Both the position numbers and the translations under genes were made by a program. The notes below the pieces were generated by a model, which was not told the origin of the DNA, searched no databases, and was given only the letters and a program-made list of their open reading frames with translations. This document shows, in pieces, positions 57,049 through 64,000 of a DNA stretch of 64,000 bases. Source of the DNA: Candidatus Thiopontia autotrophica (lineage in GTDB: Bacteria; Pseudomonadota; Gammaproteobacteria; GCF-002020875); the NCBI GenBank assembly GCA_014384675.1, contig JACNFK010000034.1, positions 62,001 to 126,000 of the forward strand. The letters run 5' to 3'. Positions within the stretch are counted from its first letter, which is position 1. Each line of letters begins with the position of its first letter.

Positions 57049-57627
57049 TCAACCAAGCTCTTTTCGGAAACGGTCCAGAGTTGAGCGATATGCTTCGGCA
57101 TCACCAAAATCGCTATAACGCCAATACCGTGGATGAGGATGCTGAACTCTTCTGGCATGTTTTATGGGGCACCAGTACTGTTCTGTACGACTTGCCACCT
57201 CGCTAATATATGATGCCAACCCATTGGCATAACTACAGTAGTAGCAATTTATCTTCTCTATGGCATTCAGGTATGCAAGATGTCCACGATCCATCAACCA
57301 GTAGTCACGGCGTCTAACCCGGCCCATACCCCAGAGGGTAAAACAGATCCATTGATAGATGGTGACCGAGATATCAACAATCAACAGAGGGAGTGCCAGC
57401 CCGTAGATAACAGGAACCGAGAGCAGTGTTCTTAATTTTGCCCTGCGGATAAACTGAAACAGCCCAACCTTTAGCTGACGCTGCGACTCTGTCATCTCGC
57501 GCTCGAAGTGAATTCTCTTCTCTTCAAGCCTGTACCTGAATTCGGTCTGCTTCTCTTCCAGATCACGCTCCAGCTCCTGCTCCAGGTCTACAACCTTGTC
57601 CATCAGCTGAATAATCTTGTCATGCAT
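57049..57627 (-). CDS. Conserved membrane protein with coiled-coil N-terminus
   Basis: 192 residues: charged coiled coil (about 8-55, EQELERDLEEKQTEF and following), two membrane segments (about 66-105) and a conserved C-terminal part with RGHLAYLNAIEKINCYYCSY and EQYWCPIKHARR. This C-terminal part is shared by many unnamed proteobacterial proteins. Cys residues (YYC, WCP) could bind metal. Function unknown. 18 bases upstream of amrS on the same strand. Confidence 0.78.
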   Translation of the reverse strand: MHDKIIQLMDKVVDLEQELERDLEEKQTEFRYRLEEKRIHFEREMTESQRQLKVGLFQFIRRAKLRTLLSVPVIYGLALPLLIVDISVTIYQWICFTLWGMGRVRRRDYWLMDRGHLAYLNAIEKINCYYCSYANGLASYISEVASRTEQYWCPIKHARRVQHPHPRYWRYSDFGDAEAYRSTLDRFRKELG

Positions 57628-57645
57628 TACTATCTCCTCTCCACT

Positions 57646-58752
57646 CTATCTGAAATTTGCCATCTGTACGGGAAGGCGCCTGCTGCCCCAGCTACCGGCT
57701 TCTCCTTCAAAACCTCCGGCACAACGTGTTCTACATTTTTTACCCCTGCCACTCTCGGTAAGGTTCCACTCTGAAAGCTCATACCAATCCCTGCCAATCA
57801 AGAGCTCGCCACAGTGGTGACAGTATGTGCTCTCTCCAGCCTTGTCATGCACGTTGCCGGTATAGGCGTGGTAGATACCATTCCTTTTGGCGATATCACG
57901 TGCATGAGTCAATGTCTCTTGCGGGGTAGAGGGTATATCTATCATCTTGTAGTCGGGGTGGAAGGCAGTAAAGTGGATCGGAACCTCTGGCCCCAGATTG
58001 TCGACAATCCACTTTGTCATCGCATCCAGCTCTTCAGCAGAGTCATTCTGTCCCGGAATCAGCAGTGTTGTCAGCTCAAACCAGACTGTGGTCTTCTCCT
58101 TGAGATAGAGCAGGGTATCCAGTACCGGTTGCAGTGATCCACTGCAGAGCTTGTGGTAAAAATCATCAGAAAACCCCTTGAGGTCGATATTCGCTGCATC
58201 CATCTCCTGGAAGAACTCCTCCCTGGCTGCACCGTGAATGTATCCCGCAGTAACTGCAACCGAGCGCACCCCTTTTTTCCTGCAGGCCATGGCCACATCT
58301 ACCGCATACTCCATAAAGATAACCGGATCATTGTAGGTATAGGCAACACTCTTGCATCCCAACTCGCTGGCAGCTCTTGCGATCATCTCTGGTGAGGCAA
58401 AGTCCTGTAGCCTGTCCATCTTTCGTGCTTTGCTCATATCCCAATTTTGACAAAACTTACAGGTCAGGTTGCAACCTGCAGTACCAAAAGAGAGTATTGC
58501 GCTGCCCGGCAGAAAGTGGTTGAGCGGTTTCTTCTCTATCGGATCAATCACAAAACCACTGGAACGGCCATAGGTTGTCAGAACTACAGCTCCGCCCTTT
58601 GCCATCCTTACAAAACAGAGTCCACGCTGACCATCCCTCAACTTGCACTCTCGCGGACAGAGATCACACTGCACTCTGCCATCACTCAACTGATGCCAGT
58701 ATGTTGTTGGATAGTCATCTATTGCTACTTCGCTTATCTTCTTGTCACTCAT
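57646..58752 (-). CDS. amrS: AmmeMemoRadiSam system radical SAM enzyme
   Basis: 368 residues from ATG 58752. Pyruvate-formate-lyase-activase-like: N-terminal CDLCPRECKLRDGQRGLC zinc-type site, then radical SAM CNLTCKFCQNWD, then a C-terminal CHHCGE pair. Forms a triad with the divergent amrB and amrA. Substrate unknown in this system. Confidence 0.93.
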   Translation of the reverse strand: MSDKKISEVAIDDYPTTYWHQLSDGRVQCDLCPRECKLRDGQRGLCFVRMAKGGAVVLTTYGRSSGFVIDPIEKKPLNHFLPGSAILSFGTAGCNLTCKFCQNWDMSKARKMDRLQDFASPEMIARAASELGCKSVAYTYNDPVIFMEYAVDVAMACRKKGVRSVAVTAGYIHGAAREEFFQEMDAANIDLKGFSDDFYHKLCSGSLQPVLDTLLYLKEKTTVWFELTTLLIPGQNDSAEELDAMTKWIVDNLGPEVPIHFTAFHPDYKMIDIPSTPQETLTHARDIAKRNGIYHAYTGNVHDKAGESTYCHHCGELLIGRDWYELSEWNLTESGRGKKCRTRCAGGFEGEAGSWGSRRLPVQMANFR

Positions 58753-58842
58753 CAAGTTTGCCGTTTTCAGATTTTCAACTACTATTAGTCACTGCGAACA
58801 CATTGATATAGTGACTATAGACGAGGAGAGGAGTATCTACCA

Positions 58843-59634
58843 GTGATCAGAGAACCTGCTGTTGCCGGCACCTTCTATCCTGCAGACCCTGTGGAGTTGA
58901 GCCACATGGTGAGAGGGTTTATTGATGCTGGACAATCATCAACCACTATTCCGAAGGCAATTATCGCCCCTCATGCCGGTTACATATACTCCGGGCCTGT
59001 TGCCGGATCTGCCTATCGTGCATTAAGCCCTCTTAAGGGGGTAGTGGAGAGGGTTGTCCTTCTTGGCCCCTCCCACCACCTTGCCTTTAACGGGCTGGCT
59101 GCATCGGGTGCAGATTTTTATGCCTCACCACTTGGATTGGTTCCGCTGGACAGAGACGCCCTGCAACAGGTGATTGAGTTGCCACAGGTTAAGATGATTG
59201 ACGAGGCGCACCAACCGGAACACAGCCTGGAGGTACATATACCCTTTCTACAGGAGGTTCTTGGTGATTTTTCACTACTCCCTCTGGTGGTTGGCAACGC
59301 CAGCCCAACAGATGTTGCCGAGGTGTTGGAGGCCCTCTGGGGAGGCCCAGAAACAGTGATTATAATCAGCTCCGATCTTAGCCACTATCAGCCCTATGAG
59401 ATTGCCCAGCAGCTGGACAGCAAGACCTCACAAGCCATTGAGGATCTTGATGACAGTGCAATCAACCACGATGACGCCTGTGGACGGATGCCAATTAACG
59501 GATTACTTTATCTGGCAAGGAAGAGAGGCCTTCAGGGTGCAGCCATTGATCTGAGAAACTCGGGAGATACTGCTGGTGACAAGAGTCGTGTGGTTGGATA
59601 CGGTGCATATCTTTTTTCGGCACAGTCGACATGA
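58843..59634 (+). CDS. amrB: AmmeMemoRadiSam system protein B (MEMO1 family)
   Basis: 263 residues starting at GTG 58843 with a GAGGAG site. MEMO-like dioxygenase fold with the conserved His of APHAGYIYSG (about 48), GPSHH and EHSLEVHIPFL and the SSDLSHY stretch. Divergent from amrS, overlaps amrA. Confidence 0.93.
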   Translation: MIREPAVAGTFYPADPVELSHMVRGFIDAGQSSTTIPKAIIAPHAGYIYSGPVAGSAYRALSPLKGVVERVVLLGPSHHLAFNGLAASGADFYASPLGLVPLDRDALQQVIELPQVKMIDEAHQPEHSLEVHIPFLQEVLGDFSLLPLVVGNASPTDVAEVLEALWGGPETVIIISSDLSHYQPYEIAQQLDSKTSQAIEDLDDSAINHDDACGRMPINGLLYLARKRGLQGAAIDLRNSGDTAGDKSRVVGYGAYLFSAQST

Positions 59635-60191
59635 ACCAAACCTCTAAAGAGAACCGCAGGATCATGCTGGAGCTTGCCCACTCCTCAATCCAGTATGGAG
59701 TTGACCATGGAAGAGTCTCAACTGTTAAGCTGGAAGAGCTACCACCCCAACTACAGGAGTTGGGAGCATGTTTTGTGACTCTGGAGATAGAGAGCCAGCT
59801 ACGCGGCTGCATAGGGTCACTCGAGGCATATCAACCTTTGGCTGAGGATCTGGTTAAAAACAGTTTTGCCGCAGCATTCCAGGATCCACGTTTTCCACCT
59901 CTGGGAGCCGAGGAGTTTATCAGGACAGCCATAAAGATATCTCTGCTCACTCCCGCCTCCCCAATAAACTTCAAATCCGAAGATGACCTGATCAGACAGA
60001 TCAGACCCGGTATAGATGGACTTATTCTCTCTGATAGAGGGTATCGCGGTACCTTTCTCCCTTCCGTCTGGGAACAGTTGCCCTCTCCTGAACTTTTTGT
60101 CCAGCACCTAAAACAGAAGGCTGGACTGCCAGCCAATTACTGGACCGATACTATTAAGGTCGAACGTTATCAGACCGAGTTAATTACTTAA
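59631..60191 (+). CDS. amrA: AmmeMemoRadiSam system protein A (AMMECR1 family)
   Basis: 186 residues. AMMECR1 domain: GACFVTLEIESQLRGCIGS and the LPSVWEQLP strands with a conserved Cys in LRGCIGSL. Overlaps amrB by four bases (ATGA). Confidence 0.93.
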   Translation: MNQTSKENRRIMLELAHSSIQYGVDHGRVSTVKLEELPPQLQELGACFVTLEIESQLRGCIGSLEAYQPLAEDLVKNSFAAAFQDPRFPPLGAEEFIRTAIKISLLTPASPINFKSEDDLIRQIRPGIDGLILSDRGYRGTFLPSVWEQLPSPELFVQHLKQKAGLPANYWTDTIKVERYQTELIT

Positions 60192-60254
60192 AAAGCTTAA
60201 AGAGATAATTCCCGTCTGCGCGCGGGTAACTAATTCAGGCTTCTTGATGAAAAG

Positions 60255-60283
60255 TTGACACAGCACCCCTTCAACTTGATAAT
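60255..60283 (+). promoter_or_regulatory. Strong promoter of the nine-heme cytochrome gene
   Basis: TTGACA (60255-60260), 17 bp, GATAAT (60278-60283). About 30 bases before the start codon, with GAGGAGGGG between. Confidence 0.78.
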
Positions 60284-60313
60284 CACCCACTTAACTATTC
60301 CGAGGAGGGGAAT

Positions 60314-62314
60314 GTGTCAAATTTATCAACTCGTATTCAACGTATCTCTCTGGCAATTCTGCTGGGGCTATTCACTATCACCACCCACGCTTCTGTATCA
60401 GATGGCTCATCTGCCCAGACATCCAACAAGGCGGAGAGCCAAAAGGTTGCCAAGAAGCTTATTCCCAATAAAAAGTGTAACAAGTGTCACGCTGATGAGG
60501 ATGAGAAGACGTATATTCTGGGTGAAGATGAGGAGGGACCAGAGGTATTCATCTATGTTGATCCTGATAAATTTGAGGGCAGTGTTCATGGAAAACAGAA
60601 CTGTGTAGGCTGCCATACCAATATCACCCTGAAAAAAGGTGAGCATGAGGAGGAGCTGCCAATAACAGTGGGCTGTATTCAGTGCCACACCGAGACTATG
60701 GAAGAGCAGGAGAATGAGGCTGATCCAAAGTACAAACGACTAAATGTGGTACTGGAGCAGATTGATAGTTACATGCACTCTGTTCACGCCCAACCAAATA
60801 TTGCCGATCAATCCAGGACAAATGCCACCTGTCACGACTGCCACGATGCCCATAACATTGGTACCCTTGGCAGTGAGGCACGTGCCGACCACCGCCTAAA
60901 TAATCCAGAGGTGTGCGGCCGATGTCATGAGGAGCAGAAAGATGCTTACATGACCTCCATTCACGGCAAGGAGGTGGTGGAAAACCGGAACAGTGATGCA
61001 GCTGTATGCTCCGACTGTCATACCACCCACAACATAGAATCACCTGACAAGGACTCCATGAAGCTGGCAATTACCCAGAACTGCGGTAGCTGTCACGAGG
61101 AGTCACTGAACACATATGTCTCCTCCTACCACGGACAGGTCAACCGACTTGGTTACACCAATACTGCAAAATGTTTTGACTGCCATGGCAGCCATGCATT
61201 GAAAGAGGTTGATGACCCAACCTCAATGGTTCATCTCGACAACCGCCTGGAGACCTGTAACAAGTGTCATGAGGATGCTCCTGATGGATTCCTGGGCTTC
61301 TATGCTCACGGTAATGCGGATGACTACGAGCGTTATCCTGATATCTATATCGTCACCAAATTCATGAACTGGCTCATTATTGGTGTATTCCTCTTCTTCT
61401 GGACCCATGTGATTCTCTGGTTCTACCGAGAGTACAGTGACCGCAGAAAGGGCAAGGGGTATAAGCCGCCACCTCAAGCACTGATTGCTGCCAAGGGACA
61501 GGTCTACTTCCGTCGCTTCACTCTGCCGTGGCGAATCATCCATCTACTATTTGCTCTTAGTACGATGACTCTGGCACTGACCGGATCCACACTGCTATTC
61601 TCACATACAGATTGGGCCCCAGTCGTTATAAGTATGCTGGGAGGGCCAGAGGTTGAGGCTATCATCCACCGTACCGCAGCAGTCACCTGGCTGTCGGTAT
61701 TTATGGCCCACTTCACTTTTGTTGTCTATAACATCTTCAGTAATCGCAAGTCGTTCCGCTGGTTTGGGCCTACTTCCATGATTCCAAACTGGCAGGATTT
61801 GCGTGACGTTACTGCAATGTTCCGCTGGTTCTTCGGCATGGCAGAGAGGCCTAACTTCGATCGCTGGTCCTACTGGCAGAAATTTGATTACTGGGCTCCG
61901 TTCTGGGGTGCTGCCATCATCGGGTTTAGCGGCATAATGCTCTTTGCACCAAAACTGACCGCAATCATTCTGCCCGGATATGTCTTCAATATAGCTACCA
62001 TTATCCATGCTGAAGAGGCGCTACTGGCAACCATCTTCCTGTTCACAGTGCACTTCTTCAACGTCCACTTCCGTCCAGACAAGTTCCCAATGAGTACCAC
62101 CATCTTTACCGGACTGGTGCCACTTGATGAGTACAAACATGAACACAAGCTGGAGTACGAACGCCTTAAGGCAAGCGGCGAACTGGAAAAACATCTTGTG
62201 AAACGTATGCCCAAGGGTATACAGGCAGGTTCCAACCTGCTTGGAGCGATCCTGATATTCTTCGGTCTAACTCTGTTGACCCTGGTAATTATTGGTTATC
62301 TCAGCATGCACTAG
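60314..62314 (+). CDS. Nine-heme cytochrome c fused to a membrane cytochrome b
   Basis: 666 residues from GTG 60314. A signal peptide (about 8-27), then nine CxxCH sites at residues 55, 97, 121, 173, 201, 232, 257, 287 and 315. From about 350 come five or so membrane segments of a formate-dehydrogenase-gamma/thiosulfate-reductase-type cytochrome b with His residues in TM2 and TM4-5 (LPWRIIHLLFAL, ATIIHAEEALLAT, TVHFFNVHFRPDKF) and a cytoplasmic KHEHKLEYER tail. A fused quinol-oxidising or quinone-reducing multiheme complex; could feed NapAB or the octaheme cytochrome, or accept electrons from sulfur oxidation. Monocistronic with strong promoter and terminator. Confidence 0.87.
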   Translation: MSNLSTRIQRISLAILLGLFTITTHASVSDGSSAQTSNKAESQKVAKKLIPNKKCNKCHADEDEKTYILGEDEEGPEVFIYVDPDKFEGSVHGKQNCVGCHTNITLKKGEHEEELPITVGCIQCHTETMEEQENEADPKYKRLNVVLEQIDSYMHSVHAQPNIADQSRTNATCHDCHDAHNIGTLGSEARADHRLNNPEVCGRCHEEQKDAYMTSIHGKEVVENRNSDAAVCSDCHTTHNIESPDKDSMKLAITQNCGSCHEESLNTYVSSYHGQVNRLGYTNTAKCFDCHGSHALKEVDDPTSMVHLDNRLETCNKCHEDAPDGFLGFYAHGNADDYERYPDIYIVTKFMNWLIIGVFLFFWTHVILWFYREYSDRRKGKGYKPPPQALIAAKGQVYFRRFTLPWRIIHLLFALSTMTLALTGSTLLFSHTDWAPVVISMLGGPEVEAIIHRTAAVTWLSVFMAHFTFVVYNIFSNRKSFRWFGPTSMIPNWQDLRDVTAMFRWFFGMAERPNFDRWSYWQKFDYWAPFWGAAIIGFSGIMLFAPKLTAIILPGYVFNIATIIHAEEALLATIFLFTVHFFNVHFRPDKFPMSTTIFTGLVPLDEYKHEHKLEYERLKASGELEKHLVKRMPKGIQAGSNLLGAILIFFGLTLLTLVIIGYLSMH

Positions 62315-62332
62315 AGGTAACTGGCAGACAGC

Positions 62333-62368
62333 AAAAAACCTCTCACCCATCCAGGTGAGAGGTTTTTT
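62333..62368. terminator. Bidirectional terminator after the nine-heme cytochrome gene
   Basis: CCTCTCACC/GGTGAGAGG stem extended by A6/T6; loop of 6 bases. Serves both the plus cytochrome gene and the minus hypothetical gene. Confidence 0.92.
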
Positions 62369-62383
62369 CTTTTTGGTTACTGT

Positions 62384-62815
62384 CTACTGAACCCTGCAGA
62401 TAAGAGCAGAGACAAACATGGAGTCTGGACGTGAATATGGATCCATCCATCCATAATTCTTGCTATGGGTGGCACGACCAGTCTGCACATTCATGTTGAA
62501 GGTATGGACCGGATCCTTGCAGGTCAACACCGGGCTGTTGTTCCTGAATCCGCAGGTATATTTATCAGCAAATCCCAACATTTTCGGCAGCACCAGCTGA
62601 TCACCCTTCTGCTCAATGATGTACTGCATCATAAAGAAGCTGGCATCCCGATAGGTGTCGGTATCACTATTCCAACGAACCCCGGCACTGGCTACATCAA
62701 CACAGTGCCACTTCTGGCTCTGCTCTGCATCCTCTGCGACATCTGCAGCAACTGCCATTGTTGATAAAATTACTGCGGAAATTGCAACTGCTTTTGTTAT
62801 GTGTGCTGTTTTCAT
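62384..62815 (-). CDS. Exported hypothetical protein with four cysteines
   Basis: 143 residues; signal peptide (about 1-23), then a soluble domain with four Cys (WHCVD, KYTCGF, LTCKD, ALICRVQ) that could form two disulfides. No family recognised. Its ATG overlaps the stop of the sulfur-globule-like gene, so the two are coupled. Confidence 0.72.
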   Translation of the reverse strand: MKTAHITKAVAISAVILSTMAVAADVAEDAEQSQKWHCVDVASAGVRWNSDTDTYRDASFFMMQYIIEQKGDQLVLPKMLGFADKYTCGFRNNSPVLTCKDPVHTFNMNVQTGRATHSKNYGWMDPYSRPDSMFVSALICRVQ

Positions 62816-63282
62816 CTGTTACTCCCCTCTTTTGGGTTGTCCGTTACTGGTGCCGCAGGTGCTGGGGGCCTCTTTTGCACTCTGGGAGCTCGTGGCCAAC
62901 CATACTGTGGTGGCGGCATATAACGTGGCGCATATCCTCTGGGGGCATACGGCTGCGTATATGGGTTGGGATAACCCCAGTATGCTGGAGGTGGGGTCTT
63001 GCGAAAACCCCAGGACGGGCCTGAATTGCGTGAACCACTCCCCCAAGAGAACCCGGAACCTGTCCCGGTACTACCGGTATCAAATGAGTTATCTGGGGTC
63101 TCCCAATTCATTTTGGAGCCTCCCATATCGAGATCACTGCCCTTGTCAAAATCCATACCCTCGTTGAAGCTGTCACCAAAATCAAACCCGAATGGGGACG
63201 CGGCTCCTGTATAGAGAATAATTACCCCCGCAAACACGGTGGAGAGTGATTTTTTTACCGCTGATTGAATAGAACTGTTCAT
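62812..63282 (-). CDS. Exported Gly/Tyr/Pro-rich protein, sulfur-globule-like
   Basis: 156 residues from ATG 63282 (nine codons of open frame upstream). Signal peptide (about 1-28), then FGFDFGDSFNEGMDFDKGSD, Gly/Ser/Thr repeats, and a Tyr/Pro-rich tail (GYPNPYTQPYAPRGYAP). This order is seen in sulfur-globule envelope proteins of purple sulfur bacteria and thiotrophic symbionts. No Cys. Identification is by composition only. Confidence 0.65.
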   Translation of the reverse strand: MNSSIQSAVKKSLSTVFAGVIILYTGAASPFGFDFGDSFNEGMDFDKGSDLDMGGSKMNWETPDNSFDTGSTGTGSGFSWGSGSRNSGPSWGFRKTPPPAYWGYPNPYTQPYAPRGYAPRYMPPPQYGWPRAPRVQKRPPAPAAPVTDNPKEGSNR

Positions 63283-63413
63283 TTTCTTGTGCCTCATGAT
63301 TGTCTGCAACTTGTGTAACCTCTATTAGTTACCACTAACTATCCGCAATAAATCCCCATGAGACAAGTAATTACTTGGATGAATTTGACTGAAATCAAGC
63401 CATCAAACAAACA

Positions 63414-64000
63414 TTACCAATAAAAATAAGCTGTTAAAGACAACACAAACACCCCGACCAGGTTGATTACGAAGCCTATTCTGGCCATCTCTCTAATCTT
63501 TATTACCCCGCTCGACATGACAATGGCATTGGGAGGAGTTGCGATTGGCAGCATAAAGGCGTAACTGGCAGCAATGGTTGCCACCATTAGCACAATCTGT
63601 TCGTTAAGGGCTGTCTGCTGAGAAAATGTATGAAATATAGGCAATACAATCGAAATAAGGGCTGTATTGCTGGTTATCTCTGTTGAGAAACTTACAAAGA
63701 GCGCGATCACAAATATAAGCGCCCAGAATGGAAGTGCCTCCATCCCCAACAGATAACCGGTGATCTCATTCACAATACCGGAGTACATAAAGGCGTTAGC
63801 GATGGAGAAACCGGCACCAAAGAGGAAGATAATCTCAAGCGGCACCTTTTTGATGTCACTCCATTGAAGAAACCCAATCCCGGGGGCAAACATCAGCACC
63901 CCAAAGCCCAACAACAACATCTTTTCATTCAACCCCAGACCACTATGAAACGGCTCAATTGGTGAGTTTATAATCAGCAACACAATGAGAGCATAAAGAG
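63414..64000 (-). CDS. DASS/SLC13-family anion transporter, C-terminal part (cut by window edge)
   Basis: At least 195 residues, open to the window end. Family signature STEITSNTALISIVLPI and the C-terminal AFMLPIATPPNAIVMSSG define the second substrate/sodium-binding half of sodium-coupled dicarboxylate or sulfate transporters. The N-terminal half lies outside. Substrate cannot be told. Confidence 0.88.
   Translation of the reverse strand, partial: LYALIVLLIINSPIEPFHSGLGLNEKMLLLGFGVLMFAPGIGFLQWSDIKKVPLEIIFLFGAGFSIANAFMYSGIVNEITGYLLGMEALPFWALIFVIALFVSFSTEITSNTALISIVLPIFHTFSQQTALNEQIVLMVATIAASYAFMLPIATPPNAIVMSSGVIKIREMARIGFVINLVGVFVLSLTAYFYW

Noticed and set aside
62812-63083. Several overlapping plus and minus frames in the sulfur-globule-like gene
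   Set aside because: Shadows caused by the repetitive GC-rich composition; only the signal-peptide-bearing frame is plausible.
1-64000. CRISPR arrays, tRNA or rRNA genes, prophage
   Set aside because: No regularly spaced repeats, no tRNA-like T-loops in a cloverleaf context, no rRNA segments and no phage structural genes were seen.

Overview
The window is a 64 kb stretch of a gammaproteobacterial chromosome whose gene content points to a sulfur-oxidising, nitrate-respiring lifestyle of the kind found in Chromatiales and related free-living or symbiotic thiotrophs. Evidence: a sat-aprM-aprB-aprA operon (reverse sulfate activation), soxYZ with a thioredoxin-like partner, periplasmic nitrate reductase genes split over two loci, an octaheme hydroxylamine-oxidoreductase-like cytochrome, a nine-heme cytochrome c/b fusion, and two secreted low-complexity proteins that resemble sulfur-globule envelope proteins. 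The leu-asd-fimV-truA-trpF-accD-folC-dedD gene order is a gammaproteobacterial signature. I cannot name the species. No rRNA, tRNA, CRISPR array or prophage was seen.

Layout. 1-12.5 kb (almost all minus strand): leuC-leuD-leuB, asd, a short fimV-like gene, truA, trpF-trpB-trpA, accD, folC, dedD and the 5' part of mrcB. 12.6-23.4 kb: an MFS transporter, aroC, a Sel1-repeat protein, an AddAB-like helicase/nuclease pair, and two histidine-triad superfamily genes (GalT-like and HIT). 23.4-29.3 kb: an unlisted 52-residue gene, an FKBP/SlyD-like isomerase, a small hypothetical, and sat-aprMBA. 29.5-33.8 kb: a Cys-rich conserved hypothetical, a solo iscU, a strong candidate for a CsrA/RsmA-sequestering small RNA, an ArsR-family regulator with the cysteine spacing of persulfide sensors, a Met-rich membrane protein, soxYZ, a thioredoxin-like gene and a low-complexity exported protein. 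33.9-43.1 kb: a NarX/NarL-type two-component system, the octaheme cytochrome, napF-napH, a radical SAM gene, ankyrin and TPR exported proteins, moaA and a TauE-type exporter. 43.1-46.9 kb: a GC-rich speD-speE-ornithine decarboxylase operon bracketed by the 5' and 3' pieces of IS110-type transposase in the same orientation. 47.0-52.4 kb: napA-napB and napD-napG behind an FNR-type promoter. 52.4-64 kb: an aldehyde dehydrogenase, feoA-feoB with a Cys-rich partner, a hemerythrin-like protein, the AmmeMemoRadiSam triad (amrS, amrB, amrA), the nine-heme cytochrome c/b fusion, a second sulfur-globule-like gene, and the end of a DASS-type transporter.

How it fits together. Sat, AprAB and AprM would turn sulfite into sulfate with ATP gain, and SoxYZ would carry sulfur intermediates. 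NapABDG and NapFH would reduce nitrate, with FNR boxes before napA and before the octaheme cytochrome and a NarX/NarL-like sensor pair next to it. MoaA supplies molybdopterin, and Feo brings Fe2+ for the many heme and Fe-S proteins. NapC is absent from the window; NapGH and possibly the c/b fusion are candidate quinol dehydrogenases. The observations I would follow first are the GGA-rich small RNA at 30525-30618, the octaheme cytochrome with its FNR site and long structured leader, and the IS110-bracketed polyamine operon that separates the two nap loci.
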